From an uncultured Erwinia sp. (lineage in GTDB: Bacteria > Pseudomonadota > Gammaproteobacteria > Enterobacterales > Enterobacteriaceae): a stretch of 22,510 nucleotides of DNA. The stretch covers positions 1-22,510 of the forward strand of contig CAMIKG010000070.1 in the NCBI GenBank assembly GCA_946221915.1, given 5' to 3'. This document shows positions 1-7,361 of the stretch, piece after piece. The position numbers were made by a program, and so were the translations under genes. A model generated the notes under the pieces. That model was not told where the DNA came from and searched no databases. It was given only the letters and a program-made list of their open reading frames with translations. How positions within the stretch are numbered: the first letter of the stretch is position 1; every line of letters starts with the position of its first letter.

Positions 1-235
1 AGGGGGCGCAGCCTCTGCTGCGTAAGGGCAATCCGCAGCGCTGAGGTGGAGGCATTGTGCCAGGAGACGACAGCAGGGATGCTGGCGTCAGGCCGGTGCG
101 GGCAGGACGCCCGCTCTGGCCGGTCCGTCGGCGCGATGCCGGAACCGAAGGCACCACGCGCAGCGTGGCGCGAGGACCGCCCTGTAGCAGCTGAGGCTGT
201 GCCCCCCTTCACGGGCAACTCAGCAAAAAAATAAA
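1..235. repeat. GC-rich structured element bounded by inverted arms
   Basis: Bases 2-21 and 187-206 are inverted arms that match at 18 of 20 positions, and one mismatch would be a G-U pair in RNA. Between them lie three compact hairpins: 66-89 (GACG and CAGCA pairing with TGCTG and CGTC around a GGGA loop), 98-114 (GCGGGC / GCCCGC) and 154-168 (CCACGC / GCGTGG). A 62-codon open frame crosses the element at 46-234 but has no plausible protein character. The element lies beyond the 3' end of pdxY and may extend left of the window. It could be a miniature mobile element, a dispersed intergenic repeat or a structured RNA; the sequence alone does not decide. Confidence 0.55.
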
Positions 236-361
236 GTGTTGCAGGCCAGATCCTTGCGTTATTTGTTCAGACACAAAGCCACCAAAATGCTTAACTGACA
301 AGCATTACTCATCTGAGGCGTTTTTCTTTTCTGGCAGACGGCAACGTTTGCAGCTTTGCTG
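236..361. other. non-coding gap downstream of pdxY
   Basis: This AT-richer stretch separates the GC-rich element from the pdxY stop codon. It holds one perfect 7-bp inverted repeat, AATGCTT / AAGCATT at 286-306 with a 7-nt loop. No T-tract follows it on either strand, so it is not a convincing terminator. No gene is visible. Confidence 0.4.
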
Positions 362-1222
362 TTACAGCTTCACCGCCGCAAAGTGCTGCTGCGGGTTAGC
401 AATGCCTTCCTGTGCCGCCACCAGTTGTAATTCATACTCGCCCATTTCGTGAGTTTTAATCATCACTTCATATACCGCGGCGGTAACATGTTCCAGCGCC
501 TGCTGCAGCGGCACACCGTGCAACAGATTCACCAGCAGCAGGCCGCTGGTTAAATCGCCGACGCCAACCGGCTGGCGCACGCCGAAATCCACCAGCGGAC
601 GGCTGATATGGAAAGCCTCATCCGCCGTCACCAGCAACATTTCAAAGCGATCGCTGCGGTAACCCGCGCGCGACAGATGCTTCACCAGCACCACTTTCGG
701 CCCTTTGGCAATCAGTTCACGCGCAGCGCTCACCGCCTGTTCAACACTGGCAATGGTATTGCCGCTCAGCATCTCCAGCTCCAGCAGGTTTGGCGCGATA
801 ATATCACTGGCAGGCAGCGCAGCTTTGCAGTGGAACTCCGCCACGCCTGGCGCAACGATGCAGCCCTTCTCCGGGTGGCCCATCACCGGGTCACAGAAGT
901 ACCACGCATTCGGATTGGCGGCTTTGACCTGGCTGACAATCTGCAGAATATGCTCCCCCTGCTCCGCCGATCCGAGATAGCCACTCAGCACCGCATCACA
1001 GGTTTTCAGCCGATCGATATCGCTGATGCCTTTGACGATATCGGTCAGATGCGACGCGGGCATCACCGATCCAGTCCAGTGACCGTACTGGGTGTGATTC
1101 GAGAACTGAACGGTATTCAGCGGCCAAACGTTTGCGCCCATACGGCGCATCGGAAATTCAGATGCACTGTTGCCCGCATGCCCGAACACCACATGCGACT
1201 GGATAGAAAGGATATTTTTCAT
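362..1222 (-). CDS. pdxY: pyridoxal kinase PdxY
   Basis: PdxY phosphorylates pyridoxal to pyridoxal 5'-phosphate in the B6 salvage pathway, using ATP in the cytoplasm. The 286-residue protein aligns along its length with remembered E. coli PdxY (287 aa). Visible signatures are DPVMGHPEKG (residues 111-120) and the ribokinase-type anion hole with catalytic Asp in GVGD (220-223). I chose the ATG at 1222, which gives MKNILSIQSH. A GTG 15 nt further upstream keeps the frame, but its AAGG lies only 2 nt away, whereas the chosen ATG has an AGG about 8 nt upstream. The gene lies 77 nt downstream of tyrS on the same strand, so co-transcription with tyrS (and pdxH further up) is likely. This groups two B6 genes around tyrS, as in E. 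coli. Confidence 0.96.
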   Translation of the reverse strand: MKNILSIQSHVVFGHAGNSASEFPMRRMGANVWPLNTVQFSNHTQYGHWTGSVMPASHLTDIVKGISDIDRLKTCDAVLSGYLGSAEQGEHILQIVSQVKAANPNAWYFCDPVMGHPEKGCIVAPGVAEFHCKAALPASDIIAPNLLELEMLSGNTIASVEQAVSAARELIAKGPKVVLVKHLSRAGYRSDRFEMLLVTADEAFHISRPLVDFGVRQPVGVGDLTSGLLLVNLLHGVPLQQALEHVTAAVYEVMIKTHEMGEYELQLVAAQEGIANPQQHFAAVKL

Positions 1223-1263
1223 TATCGGAACCTGCACAGCCTTGCCAAATAAAGAGGGGCGAT

Positions 1264-1285
1264 GGGGCGAGGTTTCCCCCGCCCC
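1264..1285 (-). terminator. GC-rich hairpin between tyrS and pdxY
   Basis: GGGGCG at 1264-1269 pairs with CGCCCC at 1280-1285 around a 10-nt loop. On the minus strand the hairpin follows tyrS, but what comes after it is ATCGCCCCTC rather than a U-run. It is therefore at best a partial terminator or an mRNA-stabilising stem that tunes pdxY expression relative to tyrS. Confidence 0.3.
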
Positions 1286-1299
1286 GGAGAGATTTTGTT

Positions 1300-2574
1300 T
1301 TATTTCCAGCTCACCAGGCAGTAGTGCTTCTTACCACGGCGCAGCAGGGTAAAGCGGCCAAACAGCTTGTCGCTGTCGCTGAAGCGGTATTCGGCATCAG
1401 ACTGTTTCTCGCCATTGATGGTCACCGCGTTGGAGCCAATCATGGTGCGCGCCTGGCCACGGGAAGGCACCAGCTCAGCATTGACCAGCGCCTGCTGCAG
1501 ATCGTCTTCTGCGGTCAGCGCGATGGTTGGCATTCCGTCCTGCGCTAGCTGTTCGAAGTCAGCTTCGGTCAGCTCACTCACCGCGCCAGAGAACAGGCTC
1601 TGAGTGATACGCTGCGCTGCCTGCAGGCCAGCATCGCCATGCACCAGACGGGTGACCAGCTCTGCCAGCACATACTGGGCGCGTGGCGCTTTACCGCTGT
1701 TTTTGTCTTCTTCTTCCAGCGCATTGATCTCTTCAATGCTCATAAAGGTGAAGAACTTCAGGAAGCGATACACATCGGCATCCGCGGTATTAATCCAGAA
1801 CTGGTAGAACTTGTAAGGGCTGGTTTTCTTCGCGTCGAGCCACACCGCGCCGCCTTCGGTTTTACCGAATTTGGTGCCGTCGGCTTTGGTGATCAGCGGT
1901 ACAGTCAGACCAAACACCTGGTTCTGATGCAGACGACGGGTTAAATCGATACCTGAGGTGATATTGCCCCACTGATCGGAACCGCCAATCTGCAGCTCCA
2001 CGTTGTGACGCTCATTCAGGCAGGCAAAATCATAGCCCTGCAGCAGGTTGTAGGAGAACTCGGTGAACGAGATACCCTGGTCGTCACGATTCAGACGCTG
2101 TTTGACCGCTTCTTTGTTAATCATCTGGTTAACAGAGAAGTGTTTACCAATATCACGCAGGAAAGTCAGCACGTTCATACCGCCGAACCAGTCATAGTTA
2201 TTGGCGGCAATGGCGCTGTTGTCACCACGGTCAAAATCGAGGAAAGGCGCAACCTGTTTGCGGATCTTCTCTACCCACTCATTGACCGTGTCAGTGGTAT
2301 TCAGTTTACGTTCTGCTGCTTTGAAGCTTGGGTCGCCAATCAGCCCGGTCGCGCCACCGACCAGCGCAACAGGTTTGTGTCCGGCGTCCTGAAAGCGTTT
2401 CAGGCAAAGCAACGGCACCAGATGCCCCAAATGCAAGCTATCAGCGGTCGGATCGAAGCCGCAATAGAGTGCGATTGGCCCTTGCGCCAGTCGTGCTGCT
2501 AACGCATCCTCATCCGTTACCTGGGCCACAAGGCCCCGCTCTTGCAATTGTTTAATCAGGTTACTGCTGGCCAT
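1300..2574 (-). CDS. tyrS: tyrosyl-tRNA synthetase TyrS
   Basis: TyrS charges tRNA-Tyr with tyrosine (class I aminoacyl-tRNA synthetase, homodimer, cytoplasm). The 424-residue product matches the E. coli length exactly. The class I signatures are HLGH at residues 48-51 (HIGH motif) and KFGKT at 235-239 (KMSKS-equivalent). The tyrosine-binding region contains YCGFDPTADSLHLGH, and a C-terminal S4-like RNA-binding domain ends in FGRFTLLRRGKKHYCLVSWK. The frame is open 35 codons further upstream, but I placed the start at MASSNLIKQL, the conserved N-terminus, which has GGAG 6-9 nt upstream. It sits between pdxH and pdxY on the same strand. The leader contains a 6-bp TTCCGC / GCGGAA hairpin, but I see no T-box, as expected for a gammaproteobacterium. 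Confidence 0.97.
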   Translation of the reverse strand: MASSNLIKQLQERGLVAQVTDEDALAARLAQGPIALYCGFDPTADSLHLGHLVPLLCLKRFQDAGHKPVALVGGATGLIGDPSFKAAERKLNTTDTVNEWVEKIRKQVAPFLDFDRGDNSAIAANNYDWFGGMNVLTFLRDIGKHFSVNQMINKEAVKQRLNRDDQGISFTEFSYNLLQGYDFACLNERHNVELQIGGSDQWGNITSGIDLTRRLHQNQVFGLTVPLITKADGTKFGKTEGGAVWLDAKKTSPYKFYQFWINTADADVYRFLKFFTFMSIEEINALEEEDKNSGKAPRAQYVLAELVTRLVHGDAGLQAAQRITQSLFSGAVSELTEADFEQLAQDGMPTIALTAEDDLQQALVNAELVPSRGQARTMIGSNAVTINGEKQSDAEYRFSDSDKLFGRFTLLRRGKKHYCLVSWK

Positions 2575-2658
2575 CAAAGACTCCATGTAGAAACGACTGC
2601 ACCTATGCTGGTACACAGCTTTCCGCTGACGCGCGGAAGAAAATTGGCTTATAGAATA

Positions 2659-2687
2659 AAGCGCTGACGCCCGCAGCACCAGCGCTT
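2659..2687 (-). terminator. hairpin between pdxH and tyrS
   Basis: AAGCGCTG (2659-2666) and CAGCGCTT (2680-2687) form a perfect 8-bp stem with a 13-nt loop. On the minus strand the stem is followed by TATTCT, a weak U-tract. It lies 20-48 nt beyond the pdxH stop codon. It probably attenuates read-through from pdxH into tyrS rather than fully ending transcription. Confidence 0.45.
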
Positions 2688-2706
2688 ATCAGGGGTATTT
2701 GGCAAA

Positions 2707-3363
2707 TTAAGGCGCGAGACGGTCGATTTTCCAGCCTTCACCGTCGCGCTGGTAGATAAAGCGGTCGTGCAGACGGTGTTTGCCGCCCTGCCAGAACTCC
2801 ATCGACTCGATTTTGATGCGGAATCCACCCCAGAAACTCGGCAGCGGGATTTCACCCTGCTGGAACTTCTGCTTCAGTTCGAGGAATTTGCTCTCCAGCA
2901 CGCCGCGCGCCGAGATGCGGCTCGACTGCTTTGAGACCCACGCACCAATCTGGCTGTCGCGCGGGCGGCTGTGGAAATATTTCATCACTTCCAGCGCTGA
3001 CAGTTTCTCCACGCTGCCCAGCACCATTACCTGGCGCTCCAGCATATGCCAGGGGAACAGCAGGCTGATGCGCGGATTCTGCTCCAGCTGTTGCGCCTTG
3101 CGGCTGCCAAGATTGGTGTAAAACACCATGCCGCGCTCATCATAGTGTTTCAGCAGGACGATGCGCTGGTAGGGTTGTCCGCGCTCATCCACCGTCGCCA
3201 CACTCATCGCGGTCGGATCAGGCAGCTGAGCGTCGCAGGCCTGGCGCAGCCAGTTTTCAAACAGCGCCAGCGGTTGCTCCGGCAAATCCTTACGGCGCAG
3301 TCCGCCACGCGTGTATTCACGGCGCAGATGGGCAATCTGTTGCAGGTTATCGCTATCAGTCAT
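2707..3363 (-). CDS. pdxH: pyridoxamine/pyridoxine 5'-phosphate oxidase PdxH
   Basis: PdxH is the FMN-dependent oxidase that converts pyridoxine 5'-phosphate or pyridoxamine 5'-phosphate into pyridoxal 5'-phosphate, the last step of B6 synthesis and salvage. The 218-residue length equals that of E. coli PdxH. Family signatures include QPYQRIVLLKHYDERGMVFYTNLGSRK in the N-terminal FMN-binding half, SRPRDSQIGAWVSKQSS in the middle, and the C-terminal FWQGGKHRLHDRF and WKIDRLAP motifs. It follows mliC on the same strand with a gap of about 66 nt and precedes tyrS and pdxY, so B6 oxidase and kinase flank tyrS in one leftward unit. The start ATG fits the conserved MTDSDNLQQIAHLRREYT N-terminus. 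Confidence 0.97.
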   Translation of the reverse strand: MTDSDNLQQIAHLRREYTRGGLRRKDLPEQPLALFENWLRQACDAQLPDPTAMSVATVDERGQPYQRIVLLKHYDERGMVFYTNLGSRKAQQLEQNPRISLLFPWHMLERQVMVLGSVEKLSALEVMKYFHSRPRDSQIGAWVSKQSSRISARGVLESKFLELKQKFQQGEIPLPSFWGGFRIKIESMEFWQGGKHRLHDRFIYQRDGEGWKIDRLAP

Positions 3364-3429
3364 ATAAAGGCTTCAGAGAAAACTAAGGGTGCAGCCATTG
3401 TGCGCTTCACCCTGATGAACTTCAACGGG

Positions 3430-3744
3430 TTAACTGGCTGACTGCAGCAGACAGTCATTGATAATGATTTTGTCGTTACGCTGAATAAACGCGCCATCGC
3501 CTTTTGACCAGAACTCATAATGGCCGTCACTGTAGCGCGTACCCGATGCCGCCGGTTGCTGCTGCAGCGTCAGCGGTGCGCCATCCAGAATCAGGCTGAC
3601 CTGCTGTTTGCTGTTGTTCAGCTTGACCGTCAGTGGCATCGTGCCGCAGGTATAGTGCAGGGTTTTTACCTCTTCTGCAGGCTGGCGCAGACTACAGCCC
3701 GCCAGCAATATCAGCGTTGCCGCCACAATCAGGGGCTTTTTCAT
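3430..3744 (-). CDS. mliC: membrane-bound lysozyme inhibitor of c-type lysozyme MliC
   Basis: MliC is a small outer-membrane lipoprotein that blocks c-type lysozyme and so protects peptidoglycan from host lysozyme. The 104-residue precursor starts with a lipoprotein signal peptide, MKKPLIVAATLILLAGC, with the lipidated Cys at residue 17. The mature part carries the two MliC/PliC inhibitor motifs, SGxxY (residues 67-71) and KGxxA (81-85, within FWSKGDGAF). C33 and C98 can form the structural disulfide. It is slightly shorter than E. coli MliC (about 109 aa). Its start lies only 3 nt after the anmK stop codon, indicating tight translational coupling with the muropeptide-recycling kinase. Confidence 0.94.
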   Translation of the reverse strand: MKKPLIVAATLILLAGCSLRQPAEEVKTLHYTCGTMPLTVKLNNSKQQVSLILDGAPLTLQQQPAASGTRYSDGHYEFWSKGDGAFIQRNDKIIINDCLLQSAS

Positions 3745-3747
3745 CTC

Positions 3748-4869
3748 TTACTCCTTATACAGAGGATTGGCGGGAAAGATAGCGCCCAGCACGCTGGCGC
3801 TGCTGGCACCAGTCACTGACGGCAGGTTGCCCGGCAGACCTGACAACGTGCGATACGCCAGCCAGGCAAATGCCAGCCCTTCCATATCGTCACCGCTGAT
3901 ACCGAGCCTGTCGGTGGTAGTAACTTCAATACCTGCCAGTTGCGCAGCGATACGTGCCATCAGCAGCGGGTTACGCCCGCCGCCGCCGCAGACCAGCAGA
4001 CGATCGCAGCCACCGCTCAGCATCACCTGTTCGGCAATAGTGGTCGCCGTCAGTTCCACCAGCGTCGCCTGCACATCCTGTGGCGCCAGGCCCGGCATGG
4101 CCTGCAAGTGCCTTTCCAGCCAGCTAAGGTTGAAATATTCGCGTCCGGTGCTCTTCGGCGCCGGGCGGGCGAACCAGGGATCGGCCAGCATTGCCTGCAG
4201 CAATGGCGCGATCACTTTACCGCTGGCGGCCCAGGCGCCATCTTTGTCATAGCTTGCGCCGCGCTGACGCCAGATCCAGGCATCAATCAGCATATTGCCC
4301 GGGCCGGTATCATAGCCGCGCACCGGCATACCCGGGATCAGCAGCGACAGATTGGCGATGCCGCCAATATTCAGCACCATACGCCGTTCAGTGGCATGCA
4401 TCAGCAGCGCCTGGTGGAATGCCGGCACCAGCGGCGCGCCCTGCCCGCCCAGCGCCATATCGCGCCGGCGGAAGTCACCCACCACGGTAATACCGGTGGC
4501 GGCGGCAATCAGGTTGTTATCGCCGATCTGCAGGGTATTGGGCGCATCGCCGCCAGGTTCATGCCACACTGTCTGACCGTGACAGCCAATGGCGGTAATA
4601 TCGGACGCTTCCAGCCCCTGCTGTTGCATCATGGTGAGTACCGCCTCGGCAAACAGGCGGCCGAGGCGGGTATCCAGCTGTCCCAGTTGCGACAGCGTCA
4701 GCTGCTGTCCCTGACAGATCGCCAGTATTTGCTGGCGCAGGTCGCCCGGAATGGGATGGCTATAACTGGCCTGCTGCGCCACCATGGTTTGGTCGATTGC
4801 CGCCAGCACCACATCCACCCCATCGAGGCTAGTGCCGGACATCACGCCAATAAAACGTCCTGATTTCAT
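3748..4869 (-). CDS. anmK: anhydro-N-acetylmuramic acid kinase AnmK
   Basis: AnmK hydrolyses and phosphorylates 1,6-anhydro-MurNAc to MurNAc-6-phosphate, using ATP, in peptidoglycan recycling. The 373-residue product is close to the E. coli length (369 aa). The N-terminal ATP-binding loop RFIGVMSGTSLDGVD (residues 5-19) and later NIGGIANLS and YDTGPGNMLIDAW are typical of the family; the Asp of DTGPGN corresponds to the catalytic base known in this family. An AAGG lies 7 nt upstream of the ATG. It appears to be the first gene of the leftward anmK-mliC-pdxH-tyrS-pdxY run. Confidence 0.97.
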   Translation of the reverse strand: MKSGRFIGVMSGTSLDGVDVVLAAIDQTMVAQQASYSHPIPGDLRQQILAICQGQQLTLSQLGQLDTRLGRLFAEAVLTMMQQQGLEASDITAIGCHGQTVWHEPGGDAPNTLQIGDNNLIAAATGITVVGDFRRRDMALGGQGAPLVPAFHQALLMHATERRMVLNIGGIANLSLLIPGMPVRGYDTGPGNMLIDAWIWRQRGASYDKDGAWAASGKVIAPLLQAMLADPWFARPAPKSTGREYFNLSWLERHLQAMPGLAPQDVQATLVELTATTIAEQVMLSGGCDRLLVCGGGGRNPLLMARIAAQLAGIEVTTTDRLGISGDDMEGLAFAWLAYRTLSGLPGNLPSVTGASSASVLGAIFPANPLYKE

Positions 4870-5154
4870 TTACACGCCTTATTTTTACGCCGCTGAAAGA
4901 GGGCTTTGTTTCAGCCTGGCAAAAACAGTCGTCTAATTCTATGATTACTTACCATTTTTTGACACAGGTAGCGCTTTTTCGGCCAATTCCGCCTTTTTCC
5001 TGCGCTGATTGAATATTGGTTTATCCAGCGCCCGCTATGCTGCGCGCGTCGCCTTTTTCGATTAAAATCCGCATCAGACCAGACTTGTGCCATATACTAT
5101 GGTTATTACAGGCTGTTCTCAGGCGCATAGTTTAAGTAATTAAGGAGCTTCACA
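4870..5154. promoter_or_regulatory. divergent anmK / slyB intergenic region
   Basis: This 285-bp region separates anmK (-) from slyB (+). For slyB I can see a TATACT -10-like hexamer at 5093-5098, without a convincing -35, and a strong AAGGAG at 5142-5147, 7 nt before the ATG. slyB is a PhoP-regulon member in E. coli and Salmonella, so I looked for two GTTTA half-sites 11 nt apart. GTTTA occurs at 5130-5134, but the partner half is poor, so I do not call a PhoP box. No gene is seen here. Confidence 0.35.
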
Positions 5155-5622
5155 ATGATCAAGCGTTTATTTGTCGTGGCATTAGCCGGCATGACGCTGG
5201 CGGGATGTACCAATACGGATACCCTTTCCGGTGATGTATACAGTGCCTCTGAAGCCAAACAGGTGCAAAACGTGTCGTATGGCACGCTGGTTTCTGTGCG
5301 TCCGATAAAAATCCAGGGCGGTGATGAAAACAACGTGATCGGTGCGATCGGCGGCGCCGTGCTGGGTGGTTTCCTGGGTAACACCATTGGTGGTGGTACC
5401 GGCCGCAGCCTCGCAACCGCAGGTGGCGCTGTGCTGGGTGGCGTCGCGGGCCAGGGCGTGCAGGGTGCGATGAATAAAACCGATGGTGTGGAGCTGGAAA
5501 TCCGTAAAGATGACGGCAACACCATTCTGGTGGTACAGAAACAGGCCGCCAGCCGTTACTCTGTTGGTCAGCGTGTGATGCTGGCATCGAACGGCAGCCA
5601 GGTGACCGTCTCTCCGCGCTAA
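5155..5622 (+). CDS. slyB: outer-membrane lipoprotein SlyB
   Basis: SlyB is an abundant outer-membrane lipoprotein, known in enterics to be induced by PhoPQ under low Mg2+ and other outer-membrane stress. The 155-residue length equals that of E. coli SlyB. The signal peptide ends in the lipobox LAGC, with lipidated Cys18. The mature protein carries a glycine-zipper hairpin, VIGAIGGAVLGGFLGNTIGGGTG followed by GGAVLGGVAGQGVQ (residues about 62-105), which forms the family's paired membrane segments. The C-terminus VMLASNGSQVTVSPR is the conserved beta-rich end. It is monocistronic: divergent from anmK and convergent with slyA across a shared terminator. Confidence 0.97.
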   Translation: MIKRLFVVALAGMTLAGCTNTDTLSGDVYSASEAKQVQNVSYGTLVSVRPIKIQGGDENNVIGAIGGAVLGGFLGNTIGGGTGRSLATAGGAVLGGVAGQGVQGAMNKTDGVELEIRKDDGNTILVVQKQAASRYSVGQRVMLASNGSQVTVSPR

Positions 5623-5633
5623 ACGCGCATGAT

Positions 5634-5666
5634 AAAAAAACCGGCGTACATGACGCCGGTTTTTTT
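5634..5666. terminator. bidirectional intrinsic terminator slyB/slyA
   Basis: CCGGCGT (5641-5647) and ACGCCGG (5653-5659) form a perfect 7-bp stem around ACATG. The stem is flanked by seven A on the left and seven T on the right, giving a U-tract on both strands. It ends slyB from the left and slyA from the right; the two stop codons are only about 50 bp apart. Confidence 0.92.
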
Positions 5667-5671
5667 GCTGC

Positions 5672-6109
5672 TTATTCCGCTTTGCGGTGCAGATCCAGGA
5701 TGTTCTTCTCCAGCCTTGCAATCAGCGTCACCATCTGATTGATCTCGTCCCGGGAGATGCCGGCGAGAATATCATCACGGGTGGCATCAATCACATGTTC
5801 CACTTCACTGATAATCGGCTCTGCTTCCTTCGTCAGTTTAATGCGTTTGGCACGACGATCGTTGGCGCAGGTACAACGGGTGATCAACCCTTTCTCCTCC
5901 AGCTGGTCGAGTGTCCTCACCAGCGAAGGTTGCTCAATACCAATTGCTTTGGCCAGCTGAATTTGTGACTGTTCCGGCGGCAATTGATGAATATTATGCA
6001 GTGTAACCCAATGCGTCTGGGTGAGCTCCAGCGGCTTAAGCCGTTGATCAATCAAAGCGCGCCATATGCGCACCAATCGTGCCAGGTCCGTTCCTAGTGG
6101 CGTATCCAT
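5672..6109 (-). CDS. slyA: MarR-family transcription regulator SlyA
   Basis: SlyA is a dimeric winged-helix regulator that relieves H-NS silencing and controls virulence and envelope genes in enterobacteria. The 145-residue protein is nearly identical in its core to remembered E. coli SlyA (144 aa): DLARLVRIWRALIDQRLKPLELTQTHWVTLHNI leads into the helix-turn-helix IQLAKAIGIEQPSLVRTLDQLEEKGLI (about residues 51-77) and the wing TCANDRRAKRIKLT. The extreme N-terminus (MDTPLGTDLARL) and the C-terminus differ. AAGGAG lies 5 nt upstream of the ATG. A SlyA-type palindrome sits in its own promoter region, which suggests autoregulation. Confidence 0.97.
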   Translation of the reverse strand: MDTPLGTDLARLVRIWRALIDQRLKPLELTQTHWVTLHNIHQLPPEQSQIQLAKAIGIEQPSLVRTLDQLEEKGLITRCTCANDRRAKRIKLTKEAEPIISEVEHVIDATRDDILAGISRDEINQMVTLIARLEKNILDLHRKAE

Positions 6110-6124
6110 TTCATCTCCTTATAA

Positions 6125-6136
6125 TTAGCTTGCTAG
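6125..6136 (-). promoter_or_regulatory. SlyA-type operator upstream of slyA
   Basis: On the minus strand the sequence is CTAGCAAGCTAA, matching 11 of 12 positions of the known SlyA/RovA palindrome TTAGCAAGCTAA. It lies 15 bp upstream of the slyA ATG. A -10-like TAGAAT (minus strand, 6149-6154) lies just upstream of it. The position fits negative autoregulation, as known for slyA in Salmonella; here it is inferred from sequence only. Confidence 0.65.
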
Positions 6137-6448
6137 CTATCAAGCATGATTCTAGCCTATTCTGCGAGTTTACGGGACAAAATACAAATTCACGGCTAAC
6201 ACTCTGTGTAAGCCCTGTGTAAATCCGCCCTGCCGCGTAGCGCTCGCGTCAGAATAGCCTCGCCTGCCAGCTGCTTCATTTCCTTATGTTGTCGCCTCAT
6301 GGTTAGGCTGATCGGCGTCAACAACCTATTGCACCACAAAATATCGCACAGGCAGTTAAACGAAGGGTAAATAAATCGCAGGAGAACGCGTTATTCAGGA
6401 TTTTGACGTATAAATTGACCAGCGCAGACCGCGCTGGCCATGGCAGGG
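6137..6448. other. non-coding gap between slyA and sodC
   Basis: These roughly 310 bp have no plausible gene on either strand. In E. coli the ydhIJK efflux genes lie between slyA and sodC; no remnant of their proteins is visible here. The slyA promoter must lie at the left edge and the sodC terminator hairpin at the right edge. A GGAGAA motif at 6382-6387 resembles a ribosome-binding site but has no start codon with an open frame behind it. Confidence 0.5.
6419..6437 (-). terminator. sodC terminator hairpin
   Basis: CCAGCGC (6419-6425) and GCGCTGG (6431-6437) form a perfect 7-bp stem with loop AGACC, beginning 12 nt past the sodC stop codon on the minus strand. The following minus-strand sequence is TCAATTTAT, an imperfect U-tract, so termination may be partial. 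Confidence 0.6.
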
Positions 6449-6970
6449 TTACTTAATCACGCCGCACGCCAGACGGTCACCGCCGCCGCCGAGAGGTTTA
6501 GGATGATCAGCATGGTTATCACCGCCAGCATGCACCATCAGCGCCTTACCGGAAATTTGCGTCAGTTGCTTAATACGCGGCGCCAGCAGTGGGTAGGTTG
6601 CCTTGCCGTCACTGGTCACCACCAGCGCGGGCAGATCGCCTAAATGCCCTTCCTGATAAGGGCCGAGATGTTTGCCACTGTTGCCCGGGTCGAGGTGGCC
6701 GCCCGCAGCGCCTGCCGCTACCGTTTTACCGTCGGTGGTGGCCGGTTCACAGCTGCCTTTGGCATGAATGTGGAAACCGTGCACGCCCGGCGGCAGGCTG
6801 TGCAACGCAGGAATAAACTCCAGGCCGTAAGCCGTTTCCGTTATCGTCACCTGGCCGATGGCCTTACCGACGCCCTGTTTCGTTACTTCGTGCAGTTCGA
6901 CCTGTTCACTGGCCGCCTGTGCGCCAGCGCAAACCAGCAGCGCGGCGGCTGCTAATGCGTAACCTTTCAT
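6449..6970 (-). CDS. sodC: periplasmic Cu/Zn superoxide dismutase SodC
   Basis: SodC dismutates superoxide in the periplasm using Cu and Zn. The precursor is 173 residues, the same as E. coli SodC. A signal peptide, MKGYALAAAALLVCAGAQA, should be cleaved after residue 19. The metal ligands are all visible: His67 and His69 in GFHIHAKGSC, His92 in GGHLDP, His101, His109, Asp112 in GHLGDLPA, and His147 in MVHAGGDN. Cys74 and Cys169 form the conserved disulfide. It ends in the family signature GGGGDRLACGVIK. ydhL lies upstream on the same strand behind a terminator, so sodC probably has its own promoter in the 99-nt gap. Confidence 0.97.
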   Translation of the reverse strand: MKGYALAAAALLVCAGAQAASEQVELHEVTKQGVGKAIGQVTITETAYGLEFIPALHSLPPGVHGFHIHAKGSCEPATTDGKTVAAGAAGGHLDPGNSGKHLGPYQEGHLGDLPALVVTSDGKATYPLLAPRIKQLTQISGKALMVHAGGDNHADHPKPLGGGGDRLACGVIK

Positions 6971-7034
6971 TGTCGCTCCTTTACATTATTTCCAGACCCA
7001 GTAAGCCTGGTCGCTTTTGCAGAGAAGGGGCAAC

Positions 7035-7064
7035 AAAAAAGGCGCATTTCTGCAGGTTGCCGCC
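7035..7064 (-). terminator. intrinsic terminator after ydhL
   Basis: On the minus strand GGC-GCA pairs with TGC-GCC (7041-7046 with 7058-7064, one bulged base), followed at once by six T (7035-7040). It starts about 6 nt after the ydhL stop codon and separates ydhL from sodC. Confidence 0.65.
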
Positions 7065-7069
7065 AGCAG

Positions 7070-7309
7070 TTAAAACAGGGAGGGCTGCTCCGTTTCCGCC
7101 GGTGGCTCATTTTTCCCGGCACGCTGCAGACGCAACAACCGCTGGCGACACAGGCGCAGCACTTCACGTTTCTCGGCGTCGGAGAACTTCATCCAGTTAA
7201 AGCGCTCATCGCGGCTGCGCATACAGCCACGGCAATAGCCGCGATCATCTGCCTGGCAGATGCCCCGGCACGGGCTGGGCACCGGGAAAAATTCAAGCTG
7301 CTCGGCCAC
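7070..7309 (-). CDS. ydhL: DUF1289 family Cys-rich small protein (YdhL-like)
   Basis: This 79-residue protein belongs to the DUF1289 family, whose function is not established. Four cysteines form CX3CX7CX2C (residues 14-29, PCRGICQADDRGYCRGC), a pattern suited to binding zinc or an Fe-S cluster. It is followed by the family's RSRDERFNWMKFSDAEKREVLRLCRQR segment and the C-terminal EQPSLF. Length and both ends match remembered E. coli YdhL. I chose the GTG at 7309, which has AGGAG 5 nt upstream; an in-frame GTG at 7315 overlaps that ribosome-binding site and is unlikely. It precedes sodC as in E. coli, where ydhF lies between them; ydhF is not seen here. Confidence 0.88.
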   Translation of the reverse strand: MAEQLEFFPVPSPCRGICQADDRGYCRGCMRSRDERFNWMKFSDAEKREVLRLCRQRLLRLQRAGKNEPPAETEQPSLF

Positions 7310-7361
7310 CTGCACTCCTGGTTAACAATATGGCAACAAGTCTGCTTCTATTGAAGACTGC

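Noticed and set aside
46..234. 62-codon open frame at the left end
   Set aside because: It runs through the hairpins of a structured GC-rich element, has no ribosome-binding site and no protein-like composition.
5090..5150. PhoP box upstream of slyB
   Set aside because: Expected from the known regulon, but only one GTTTA-like half-site is present at a sensible position; the partner half is poor.
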